Assembly (NCBI GenBank): GCA_024742705.1
Contig: JANSXZ010000023.1
Span: 1-62,473, forward strand
Length of the DNA: 62,473 nt
From: Paracoccaceae bacterium
GTDB taxonomy: Bacteria > Pseudomonadota > Alphaproteobacteria > Rhodobacterales > Rhodobacteraceae
Reading direction: 5' to 3'
Positions 17,789-25,651 of this stretch are shown piece after piece. The notes under the pieces were generated by a model, which was not told where the DNA came from, did no database searches, and worked only from the letters and a program-made list of their open reading frames with translations. The translations under genes were made by a program, and so were the position numbers. Numbering within the stretch: position 1 is the stretch's first letter; the number at the start of each line of letters is the position of its first letter.

Positions 17789-17812
17789 CACCGCAGCCCG
17801 CAGGATGAACCC

Positions 17813-18544
17813 ATGACGCGTAAAATTGCAATTCTGGGCGCCTGCGGTGGGATCGGCCGCGTTCTGACCCGCCGGGTGCGCGATGCCGGCGACACCGTGA
17901 TCGCGCTGGACCTTGCCGCGACGCTGACCGCGGCACCGCCGCCCGAGGGCGTGCGCGGCGTCGCTATGAACCTTCACGACGCCGATCAGGTGCGCGACGG
18001 GTTTGCCGGGCTGGGGCCGCTGGACGGTTTTGTGAACCTCGCCGGCTACATGTCGCCACACCGCGCTCTGGCCGATACCCCGGTCGAAGCCTTCGACGAG
18101 GTGATCGCCGGCAATCTGCGCGGCGCATTCCTGGCGGCGCAGGCGGCGCTGCCGCTTTTGCAGGCGGCACCGGCCGGAGCGGCAATGGTGAACGTGGCTT
18201 CGGGGCTGGGCGCGCATGCCCGGCCGGGGTTCGGGCCTTATGCGGCGGCAAAGGCCGGCATGATAAGCCTGACCAAGACGCTCGCGCTCGAGGCGGCGCC
18301 GCATGTGCGGGTGAACGCGGTCGGCCCCAGCGTGGTCGACACCGAGTTCCTGCGCGGTGGCGCCGGCCGCGACGCGCGCCACGACACCCCCGTCGATCTG
18401 GCCGCGATGGCCCGCGCGACGCCGCTGGGCCGTGTCGCCAGCGCCGATGACGTGGCCGGGCCGATCCTGTTCCTGCTGGGGGACCAATCGGCCTTCATGA
18501 CTGGCCAGGTGCTTTGGATCAACGGCGGAGGATATATGCCATGA
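17813..18544 (+). CDS. SDR family oxidoreductase
   Basis: A 243-residue classical-type short-chain dehydrogenase. The cofactor loop is LGACGGIG, slightly unusual (one fewer residue in the TGxxxGxG pattern). An Asp at the end of beta-2 (ALDLAA) favours NAD. The catalytic Ser130, Tyr143 and Lys147 (YAAAK) are present, and the C-terminus TGQVLWINGGGYMP is typical. The start at 17813 follows CAGGAT. It overlaps the next SDR gene by ATGA, so both are translated from one transcript starting at operator 2. It probably oxidises a hydroxyl intermediate of the regulon's substrate. Confidence 0.85.
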   Translation: MTRKIAILGACGGIGRVLTRRVRDAGDTVIALDLAATLTAAPPPEGVRGVAMNLHDADQVRDGFAGLGPLDGFVNLAGYMSPHRALADTPVEAFDEVIAGNLRGAFLAAQAALPLLQAAPAGAAMVNVASGLGAHARPGFGPYAAAKAGMISLTKTLALEAAPHVRVNAVGPSVVDTEFLRGGAGRDARHDTPVDLAAMARATPLGRVASADDVAGPILFLLGDQSAFMTGQVLWINGGGYMP

Positions 18545-19350
18545 CCCCGACAGACACCTCGGTTTCCGGGCGCGTTGTGCTGATCACCGGGGCCAGCCGC
18601 GGTCTGGGCCGCGAGATGGCGCTGGCGCTGGCGGCCGCCGGTGCGCGGCTGGCGATCACCGGCGCGACGCTTTCGCCCGCGCTGGCCGCAACGCGCGACG
18701 AACTGGGCGGCGACACCATCGCCGAGGCCGCCGATGTCACCGATCCGTCCGCCGCCGCGCGCGTGGTGGCGCGCACCCTCGCCAAATTCGGCCGGATCGA
18801 CATGCTGATCAACAACGCCGGTGTCGGAATGCGTCTGATATCGGAAACCTTCAACACCCGGCCCACCCGGTTCTGGGAAGCCGATCCCGAGGCCTGGCGC
18901 CGCATCGTCGATACCAACGTGAACGGCCCGTTCGAGATGACGCGCGCGGTGGTGCCGCAGATGCTGGCGCAGGGAGGCGGCAAGATCGTCAACATCTCGA
19001 CGTCAGACCAGACGATGGTGCGCCGCGGCTATGCGCCCTATGGGCCGACCAAGGCGTTCCTCGAGGCCGCCAGCCGGGTCTGGGCCGAAGACCTGCGCGG
19101 CACCGGCATCGACGTGAATGTCCTGTTGCCCGGCGGCGCGGCGGATACCGATCTGCTGCCGCCTGCACCCGACAAGAAGGGCGCGGATGGCAACCTGCTG
19201 TCGCCGCAGGTGATGCGCGCGCCGATCCTGTGGCTGGCCTCGGGGGCATCCGACGGAATCACCGGCGCGCGTTTCATAGCCCGGCTTTGGGGGCCCGATG
19301 GCCCCGGCGCGGCGCGCGACGACAGCGGCGCCAAGCCGCGGATCATGTAG
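18541..19350 (+). CDS. SDR family oxidoreductase
   Basis: A 269-residue SDR translationally coupled (ATGA overlap) to the preceding SDR. It has the TGASRGLG cofactor motif, NNAG (INNAGVG), catalytic Ser153 region (NISTSD), and Tyr167/Lys171 in YGPTK. The C-terminus is longer and more Pro/Asp-rich than usual (GPDGPGAARDDSGAKPRIM). The gene ends in an 8-bp overlap with the convergent isochorismatase-family gene. Two coupled SDRs with different cofactor loops suggest successive or reciprocal oxidation and reduction steps, but no substrate can be read from the sequence. Confidence 0.87.
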   Translation: MTPTDTSVSGRVVLITGASRGLGREMALALAAAGARLAITGATLSPALAATRDELGGDTIAEAADVTDPSAAARVVARTLAKFGRIDMLINNAGVGMRLISETFNTRPTRFWEADPEAWRRIVDTNVNGPFEMTRAVVPQMLAQGGGKIVNISTSDQTMVRRGYAPYGPTKAFLEAASRVWAEDLRGTGIDVNVLLPGGAADTDLLPPAPDKKGADGNLLSPQVMRAPILWLASGASDGITGARFIARLWGPDGPGAARDDSGAKPRIM

Positions 19351-19987
19351 CCGCGGCGCAGCCCTGCATATAGGCGATGGCCGCATCGGTCTGTATCAGG
19401 TCGGCGTATTTCGCGCTCATGTCGAAAAGGTTGGCCTCATGCGGGGCCTCGGCGCGGTCGCCGCAGGCCTGCGACGCGATCAGGGTGACGAACCCCGACG
19501 AAATGCTGTCGATGCAGGTGGCCCGCACGCAACCCGATGTTGTCAGACCGCCGATGATCAGCGTGTCGATGCGGTTGAAGTGCAGCGTGGCCGCCAGCGA
19601 TGTTCCGAAAAAGGCGCTGGGGTATTGCTTGGTTATCATCAGGTCGCCCGGCGCCAGGGTCAGCCCTGCCGCCAGTTTCTGCGTCTCGCGGCCCGCGTCG
19701 AAACACGAAAGCGCCGGCACCTTGGCATAGAACGCACCGCCATCCGCGCCGCCCGGCTGGTACTTGACCTCGGTCAGGATGACCGGAACGCCGGCGGCAC
19801 GCGCGGCGTCGGCCAGCCGGATCCCATGATCCAGCGCGTCGACACAACCCTGCCCGCCGTAAAGCGGCGCATCAGGATCGAAATAGGCATGGGCGAAATC
19901 CACCAGCAACAGCGCCGGGCGCGCGCCGGGCCGTTGCGGCGCATGATATCCGGCCTTTGCATAGTTGCTGTCCAGAGGGTCGGCCAT
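19343..19987 (-). CDS. Isochorismatase-family cysteine hydrolase
   Basis: A 214-residue hydrolase of the family of N-carbamoylsarcosine amidase, maleamate amidase and nicotinamidase. The catalytic triad is visible: Asp30 (LLLVDFAHAYF), Lys120 (MITKQYPSAFFGT) and Cys153 (TTSGCVRATC), with the cis-peptide region just before the Cys. The likely reaction is amide or carbamoyl hydrolysis. The start has GAAAGGA upstream and lies 24 bp after the lipoprotein gene of the Mla-like operon on the same strand, so it may be read from that operon. Its neighbours on the other side are the GntR-regulon SDRs, which makes a catabolic role equally plausible. Confidence 0.87.
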   Translation of the reverse strand: MADPLDSNYAKAGYHAPQRPGARPALLLVDFAHAYFDPDAPLYGGQGCVDALDHGIRLADAARAAGVPVILTEVKYQPGGADGGAFYAKVPALSCFDAGRETQKLAAGLTLAPGDLMITKQYPSAFFGTSLAATLHFNRIDTLIIGGLTTSGCVRATCIDSISSGFVTLIASQACGDRAEAPHEANLFDMSAKYADLIQTDAAIAYMQGCAAAT

Positions 19988-20011
19988 GGCGCGTCCTTTC
20001 GTGGTGCGGTG

Positions 20012-20683
20012 TCAGAAACCCGGCCCGGCGTTGTCGGCGGCATAGCGCGATATGGTGCGCACGCTCCATTCGACGGCTTCGCGCATGGTGCCGCCGAGGG
20101 CCTTGTCGAAGGCTTCGACCACATCAGGCGCGGCTTCGCTGGTGGCAAAGACGCGCCGCTCGAACGAGGCCGATCCGATGATCCGGTCGACATCGCTGAA
20201 CACCAGCTTGACGTTGAGCCGGACGATGATCTCAAGCCGTTCGGGCAGGTCCGCCGTGGCCGGCCGAACGAGCGCCTGAAACTCGCGCACATCCGTGACG
20301 ATGGTGTAATCGGCGCGCAGCCCCACAGCCGAGCTGCCCACGGCACCCACCTTGCCGCTGTTTTCAAAGCTCTCGATCAGCAACGCCTGAATGATCACCG
20401 GCGCGCGATCGACCCAGCGCGCGGCGGGCAGGTATTGCACCCGAAGCGGCGTTGGCTGCACAGCGATGCGGTCGGTATCGACAGCAGCCGTGGCCGTGGG
20501 TTCCATGATCACCAACTGGTCGGACAGCCGAGGCAGGCGCTGATCGAACGTGCTTTTGGGCGACAGCAGGTACAGATCGGTTGGCTGGGTGACGGCGGTC
20601 AGCGATTGCAGGCCGGCACAGCCCCCGAGGCCAAGCGCAAGCCCGAGGGCCAGCACGGCCTGGCGCGCGGGAAGATATGTCAT
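20012..20683 (-). CDS. ABC-type transport auxiliary lipoprotein (PqiC-like)
   Basis: A 223-residue lipoprotein with signal sequence and lipobox LGGC near residue 22. The mature part matches the ABC transport auxiliary component fold found with MCE systems (YLLSP near the N-terminus, then DRIAVQPTPLRVQYLPAARWVDRAP and LRADYTIVTDVREFQA). It presumably sits in the outer membrane leaflet facing the periplasm and receives the lipid path formed by the MCE protein. Its ATG overlaps the stop of the mlaD-like gene (ATGA), showing translational coupling within the operon mlaE-mlaF-mlaD-lipoprotein. Confidence 0.88.
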   Translation of the reverse strand: MTYLPARQAVLALGLALGLGGCAGLQSLTAVTQPTDLYLLSPKSTFDQRLPRLSDQLVIMEPTATAAVDTDRIAVQPTPLRVQYLPAARWVDRAPVIIQALLIESFENSGKVGAVGSSAVGLRADYTIVTDVREFQALVRPATADLPERLEIIVRLNVKLVFSDVDRIIGSASFERRVFATSEAAPDVVEAFDKALGGTMREAVEWSVRTISRYAADNAGPGF

Positions 20684-22890
20684 CGGCGGTACTCCGAACT
20701 GTTGGTGCCCAGAAGAAACCGGCCCGGATCGCGTTCGATGCGGGTGACCAGCCGTTCCAGGTTGGTGACGAGGCGGCGGGATTCAAAGATGAACCGCTGA
20801 AACTGCGGCAGGCCGACACGCAGGAAATCAGACACCTGCAACCGGTTGTCGGCCACGATCTGATCGACATTTCCCACCAGGTTCGATGCAGAGCGGGCCG
20901 CGTCCAGAACTTCGGCCGAGATCGTATCCACTTCGCCCGAAACCTTTTCGAGCGTGTCGGAAAACGCCGTCACGGCGCCGCGGATATCGCCGACCATAAG
21001 ATCGACGTCTTCGTCGAGGATACGGTTGACCGAAACGAAGGTCTGTTCGGCGGCGGTGAGCGTGCCTTCGGCATTCTCCATCGCGGTGGTGACAGCGGCC
21101 AGCGTCGCGTTGGCATTGGTGAAGGTTTCGGTGGCCGCGGCCAGCGTGATCCCGCCCTCGTCGGCCAGGCCTTCCAGCCGCCCGGCAAGAGCCGTGGCGT
21201 CACGCCCCAGCGTATCGATCACGCGGTTCGCGGTGGCCGTCGCGCCGCGCACCTCGGCCATCAGGTCCGGCAGGTCGCGTTCGACCGCGGCATTGATACC
21301 GGAAATCGCGGCGCGGGCCTCGGCGGCGGCGGCCCGGGCATCGGCCACCAGCGCCGCGCCATCGCCGGCCAGCAAAGCATTGGCCGTGTCCGAGGTTTCG
21401 CGCACCGAAACCATCGTCCGTTCGGTTTCCGACAGGGTCTGATCCAGCCGCGCAATGGTCTGCCGGGCCTCGTCCAGCCGCGCGGTGGCGGCTTCGATCA
21501 TATCGCGCGCATCGGTCGACAGCGCCGCCACCTCGCGATCGACGGTGGCCAGCGTGCCCTCGGCCCGGTCGATCAGGCCCGGCAGCCGGTCTTCGGCCAG
21601 CGTTCGCGCGGCGCCCAGCGTGGCGCGCGCCTCGCGCGACAGTGGCCCGGCTTCGGTATCGATGAAGGTTTGCGCGCTTTCGGCGGTGCCGCGGACCGAT
21701 TCCAGCGTGCCGGCCGCCTCGTCGGCGGCGCGTTCAACCGAGGCAAAGACCGATTCCGCCTGCGCCACACGCGCCTGAACGTCTTCGCCCAATGCCTCGT
21801 AGCGGGCCATCACGCCCGATGCCTCGCCGCCCAGCGTTGCGATCTGCCCTTCCAGGCGGCCAGCCACACCGGACACCCGGTCAATCAGTCCCGACGCCTC
21901 GCCGCCGATCGTGGTGATCCGCGTCTCCAGTGTGGCCGCCGTGCTGGCCAGGCTATCCATGAGCGCCGGCAACCGCTGTTCGGTCAACGCCTGGGCGGCC
22001 TGCACGGTGGCCAGGGCGGCCGGCTCGAGGCGGGTGACCACATCGTTCAACGTGGCGGCCGCATCGGTGCCCTGCCGGATGAAACCGGTCAGATCCTCGC
22101 GCATCAGCCCGTCGGCCGTGGCAAATGCGGTTTCGGCCGCATCCAGCGTACCCACCGCCGCGTCGATCGCCCCTTCGGCACGCACGATCGCATCATTGGC
22201 GGTGTCCAGCGTGCGGGTTGCGGTCTGCAATGTGGTTTCGGCGGTTTCCGAAAGCGCGCCCAGACGGCCCGAAAAGGCAGCAACCTCGCGTGCGGCCAGC
22301 CCCAGATCGCCCGAAAGGCTCTCAAAGTCCGAAAGCACCCGATCCATCCGCCCCGAGGCCGAGGCCAGATTGTCGAGCACTTCGGTGATGGCATCGCGAT
22401 TGTCCTCGTCGACGACGCGGTTGATGTCTTCCAGCAGTGAAACCGCCTTTTCCAGAAGCTCGGGCGCGCCCTCGAAAATCGTCTGGATCGCGCTGCGTTC
22501 GGACGGGATGGTGCCGCCATCGGGCAGCGGCGCGGCCTCGGCCGTGCCCCCCGAAAGCGCGACAAAACTTACGCCGGTAACACCCTGCGATTGCAGCGTG
22601 GCCACCGTATCGGCGCGCACGGGCGTATCGCTGCGCACTTCCAGCCGCACACGCACCTTCGCGGGATCGTCGGGATCGAGGTTCAGCGCCACGACCTGCC
22701 CCACCGGCAGGCCGTTGTACCGCACGTCGCCCGCCGTCCCCAGGCCCGAGACGTTTTCGAACAGCACATCGTAATAGGCATAACTGCGTTCGACATCGAC
22801 CTTGGCCAGCCACAACAGAAACCCCAGCCCTCCGACGATCCCCAGAAGGGTGAAGGCGCCGATCAATACATAATTCGCGCGGGTTTCCAT
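20680..22890 (-). CDS. mlaD: MlaD-family MCE protein with a very long helical C-terminus
   Basis: A 736-residue protein: one N-terminal transmembrane helix (residues 7-30), a single MCE/MlaD domain (about 38-118; YYDVLFENVSGLGTAGDVRYNGLPVGQV), then about 600 residues of predicted amphipathic helix. E. coli MlaD has 183 residues. The helical part contains recurrent leucine-proline punctuations (EQRLPALMDS near 304, EDRLPGLIDR near 433, ERDLPDLMAE near 537), suggesting repeated helical units that could span the periplasm like the PqiB needle. It works with the MlaE/MlaF ABC core in phospholipid transport between the membranes. The stop overlaps the lipoprotein start. Confidence 0.9.
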   Translation of the reverse strand: METRANYVLIGAFTLLGIVGGLGFLLWLAKVDVERSYAYYDVLFENVSGLGTAGDVRYNGLPVGQVVALNLDPDDPAKVRVRLEVRSDTPVRADTVATLQSQGVTGVSFVALSGGTAEAAPLPDGGTIPSERSAIQTIFEGAPELLEKAVSLLEDINRVVDEDNRDAITEVLDNLASASGRMDRVLSDFESLSGDLGLAAREVAAFSGRLGALSETAETTLQTATRTLDTANDAIVRAEGAIDAAVGTLDAAETAFATADGLMREDLTGFIRQGTDAAATLNDVVTRLEPAALATVQAAQALTEQRLPALMDSLASTAATLETRITTIGGEASGLIDRVSGVAGRLEGQIATLGGEASGVMARYEALGEDVQARVAQAESVFASVERAADEAAGTLESVRGTAESAQTFIDTEAGPLSREARATLGAARTLAEDRLPGLIDRAEGTLATVDREVAALSTDARDMIEAATARLDEARQTIARLDQTLSETERTMVSVRETSDTANALLAGDGAALVADARAAAAEARAAISGINAAVERDLPDLMAEVRGATATANRVIDTLGRDATALAGRLEGLADEGGITLAAATETFTNANATLAAVTTAMENAEGTLTAAEQTFVSVNRILDEDVDLMVGDIRGAVTAFSDTLEKVSGEVDTISAEVLDAARSASNLVGNVDQIVADNRLQVSDFLRVGLPQFQRFIFESRRLVTNLERLVTRIERDPGRFLLGTNSSEYRR

Positions 22891-22907
22891 TGCCGGGCTT
22901 GTCCTTT

Positions 22908-23717
22908 CTACCGCTTTTCCTGTGCCGCACGGGCACGCGGACCGGTAAAGTATTCCTGTACCCAGGGATGGTCCACATCGGTCATCGTCTCGATGGGGCC
23001 TTCCACCAGAACCTTCTTTTCCGCCAGCACCGCGATACGGTCGCAGATTGCATAGAGACTGTCGAGGTCGTGCGTGACCATGAACACCGTCAGCCCCAGC
23101 GCCGCCTGAAGTTCGTTGATCAGATCGTCATAGGCCGCCGCCCCGATCGGATCCAGCCCGGCGGTCGGCTCATCCAGAAACACGATATCGGGGTCCAGCG
23201 CCAGCGCCCGCGCCAGCGACGCGCGCTTGCGCATCCCGCCCGAAAGTTCCGAGGGAAACTTGCCGCAGGCCAGCGGCGGCAACCCCGCCAGGCTGATCTT
23301 CAATTCGCCAAGCGACCGCATCAGCGCGGGGCTCATCTTCAGATGCTCGCGCAGCGGCGCCATCACGTTTTGCAGCACCGTCAGCGATGAAAACAGCGCA
23401 CCGTCCTGAAACGCCACGCCCCAGCGCTTTTCCACGGCGCGGCGGTCGGCCTCGGGGCCGTTCACCACATCCGTTCCCAACACTTCGATCCGGCCCGCGG
23501 CCGGCCGGTTCAGGCCGACGATGGTGCGCAACAGCACCGATTTTCCGGTGCCCGATCCGCCGACGATGCCCAGAACCTCACCTTTCCAGACATCGAGATC
23601 CAGGTTCTCGTGCACCACCTGACTGCCGAAGCGGTTGACCAGCCCGCGCACCCGGATAATGGCCTCGCGCGGGCCCGCATCGGCGCGCTGCACACGCGGA
23701 TCGCTGTAATCTCTCAT
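22908..23717 (-). CDS. mlaF: MlaF-type ABC transporter ATP-binding protein
   Basis: A 269-residue cytosolic ATPase with Walker A GGSGTGKS, signature LSGGMRKRASLARAL, Walker B DIVFLDEPTAGLDP and switch His in MVTHDLDS. The LSGGM signature and TAGLDPIGA context are typical of Mla/Ttg2A/Mkl ATPases that energise MCE lipid transporters. The ATG at 23717 overlaps the mlaE stop (ATGA), and 17 bp separate it from the mlaD-like gene. The frame extends upstream into mlaE but the coupled start is the natural one. Confidence 0.95.
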   Translation of the reverse strand: MRDYSDPRVQRADAGPREAIIRVRGLVNRFGSQVVHENLDLDVWKGEVLGIVGGSGTGKSVLLRTIVGLNRPAAGRIEVLGTDVVNGPEADRRAVEKRWGVAFQDGALFSSLTVLQNVMAPLREHLKMSPALMRSLGELKISLAGLPPLACGKFPSELSGGMRKRASLARALALDPDIVFLDEPTAGLDPIGAAAYDDLINELQAALGLTVFMVTHDLDSLYAICDRIAVLAEKKVLVEGPIETMTDVDHPWVQEYFTGPRARAAQEKR

Positions 23718-24838
23718 ACGCCGATCTCCGCGAAAAAGATCGAGAACATGGCATCCACCGCGATCACCAGAAAGATCGACTGAACCACCGATGCGGTGGT
23801 GCGCTGGCCGACACTGGCCGACGATCCGCCAACCTGCATCGCCTGCCAGCAGGCCACAACCCCGATGATGACGGCAAAGAACGGCGCCTTGATCATCCCC
23901 ACCGCCAGGTGCCACACATCGGTGCCCTCGCGCAGTCGGGTGATGAACATGCCGGGGCTGACACCCAGCTCGATCCAACTCATCAGCGCACCGCCGAACA
24001 GACCGGCAAGATTGGCGATCAGCCCCAGAACCGGCAGCATGACCAACAGCGCGATCACCCGCGGCAGCACCAGAACCTCGACAGGGTCCAGGCCCAGCGT
24101 GCGCATGGCGTCGATCTCCTCTTGCACCTTCATCGTGCCGATGGACGCGGTGAAGGCCGATCCCGACCGCCCCGCGACAATGATCGCCGTCAGCATGATG
24201 CCCAATTCGCGCAGAATCGAGATCGCGATCAGATCCACCACAAACACTTCGGCGCCGAACTGGCGCAGCTGCGCCGCCCCCTGAAACGCCAGCACCACCC
24301 CGATCAGGAACCCCATCAGCGCAACCACCGGTACCGCGTTCAGACCGGCCTCCTGCATATGCGTGACCAACGCGGCACCGCGCAGCCGCCAGGGCCGCAG
24401 CAGCGTGAAGGCCAATCGGTGCAGCGTCAGCCCCAGGAACCCCACAAGCGATGAAAGCACCTTGCCGCTGCCCGCCGTGGCCCGGCCGATCCCGGCCAGC
24501 CAGGGCACGAAGCCGCGCTCCGGCGGCTCTTCGCCGGGCGCGTCGGGGATGCTCTGTTCAACCGTATCGATCAGCGCGAGATGCCCGGGATCGGCGCCGA
24601 TCATATCGAAGGGCCGCCCGGAACGCGCCGCGCGCATCCGCAGATCCGCGATCAGCCAGGCCCCGCCGGTGTCAATCGCCTCCAGCGCGCCCAGGTCCAG
24701 CGTCAGGGCGCCCTGCCCGCGCCCCGCACGGGCAAATGCCGTCTCCACGGTGCCCAGCCTTTCGGTCAGCAAGGCGCCGGACACGACCAGACGCGTGCCG
24801 TCATCGGACAGCGATACTCGGAGGGCAGTGGCAGACAT
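23714..24838 (-). CDS. mlaE: MlaE-type permease with N-terminal STAS domain
   Basis: A 374-residue protein: an N-terminal STAS-like domain (about residues 1-95; LTLDLGALEAIDTGGAWLIADLR) fused to an MlaE permease domain with five or six membrane helices (about 115-374). Permease hallmarks are visible in VLAFQGAAQLRQFGAEVFVVDLIAISILRELGIMLTAIIVAGRSGSAFTA. E. coli keeps the STAS part as separate MlaB; the fusion is common in alphaproteobacteria. The ATG at 24838 was chosen because coding-like sequence begins there; the frame's upstream extension runs into the tmRNA gene. It is first in the operon. Confidence 0.93.
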   Translation of the reverse strand: MSATALRVSLSDDGTRLVVSGALLTERLGTVETAFARAGRGQGALTLDLGALEAIDTGGAWLIADLRMRAARSGRPFDMIGADPGHLALIDTVEQSIPDAPGEEPPERGFVPWLAGIGRATAGSGKVLSSLVGFLGLTLHRLAFTLLRPWRLRGAALVTHMQEAGLNAVPVVALMGFLIGVVLAFQGAAQLRQFGAEVFVVDLIAISILRELGIMLTAIIVAGRSGSAFTASIGTMKVQEEIDAMRTLGLDPVEVLVLPRVIALLVMLPVLGLIANLAGLFGGALMSWIELGVSPGMFITRLREGTDVWHLAVGMIKAPFFAVIIGVVACWQAMQVGGSSASVGQRTTASVVQSIFLVIAVDAMFSIFFAEIGV

Positions 24839-25045
24839 GGATCCGAGTTGTGGTCGCACTCCACGCCGACCGCAACCGTTTTTTGTTAACCAGACGCGGT
24901 ACATGGGCCCCGATCCGCCGATTTGCACCGTTCGCCGCCACGCGCCGGACACTTCGGCGCCAGGGCTGGTGCGCGGCGCGCGGCCCGGTCGCCCCCGCAC
25001 GCATGGCCCCGCGCCGCGCACCGGCTTCGCGCCCGCCGCACGGGG

Positions 25046-25087
25046 CTTTCCTTTCGCGAAAAATATCCCCGCCGGAGGCTCCCGAGG
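25046..25087 (-). repeat. Dispersed intergenic repeat, diverged copy 3
   Basis: On the minus strand this carries the same 16-base core GGGAGCCTCCGGCGGG as the copies at 6335 and 11064 (core at 25083-25068), followed by a different but similarly A/G-rich tail. It lies between mlaE and the tmRNA gene. Confidence 0.75.
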
Positions 25088-25111
25088 ATTGAAACAGGCG
25101 CCGACGGTTGC

Positions 25112-25434
25112 TATCTTTGCTCTGTCTTTCGGGACTATGGACATAAACGCGCTCGTAATAAGCGGATCGGACCCGGGGGCGGTACCCGGCGGCTCCACCA
25201 ACCATCCTTCATTTGGGGATCAGGGGGCCGAAACAGGATCGACGAACGTCTAAAGGTGTTAGCTTTGTCTCGGCGGTCTGCCACCGTTACCGGCGAAAAC
25301 AGTACAATTGCAAATGACAATCGTGCTCCGGTGGCCGTTGCTGCGTAAGCGGTAACTTACCATCGAAACTCAAGTCCTTGCGCCTAGCAGCGTAAGGCGG
25401 GGTTCGCAGGCACCTGGCAACAGAAGCCTGCACT
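25112..25434 (+). ncRNA. ssrA: Transfer-messenger RNA, circularly permuted two-piece form
   Basis: tmRNA rescues stalled ribosomes and tags the nascent peptide for proteolysis. The acceptor piece comes first and ends in CCA at 25198-25200, with a T-arm stem CCGGG/CCCGG before it. The coding piece starts at G25224. Its GGGGCCG (25224-25230) pairs with CGGCTCC (25190-25196), giving the G3-U70 wobble that alanyl-tRNA synthetase recognises. The tag frame at 25310-25348 encodes ANDNRAPVAVAA and a TAA stop. A 23-nt segment (25201-25223) would be removed. A GCAGGC/GCCTGC hairpin (25406-25431) lies near the 3' end. Outer ends are approximate. Confidence 0.95.
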
Positions 25435-25651
25435 CACAACATCCGCCCTGCCCCAACGCGCAAAACCGCGGGGCGCCCTATACCCTGTATCGGGGCAAGC
25501 GGCCGCGTGGGGCTGGACAGGTTGGATTCCGATACTCGACGGATCGCGGAAACCTTGCGACGATCTTCGCGTTTCCCGGATTCGGACGCGGGCGCTTGCA
25601 AGGCGCATCGCCCGGAACAAGGCAACCGGTCGGGAGGCGGAATGCATTGAC

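Noticed and set aside
17813..19987. Naming the monooxygenase/isomerase/amidase cluster as the nicotinate (nic) pathway
   Set aside because: No dihydroxypyridine dioxygenase or formylmaleamate deformylase is present, the racemase-fold protein lacks the maleate-isomerase cysteines, and an ICL-type lyase is not part of that route.
24839..25201. N-terminal extension of the MlaE permease frame
   Set aside because: It would be translated antisense to the acceptor piece of the tmRNA gene; the STAS domain starts at the ATG at 24838.
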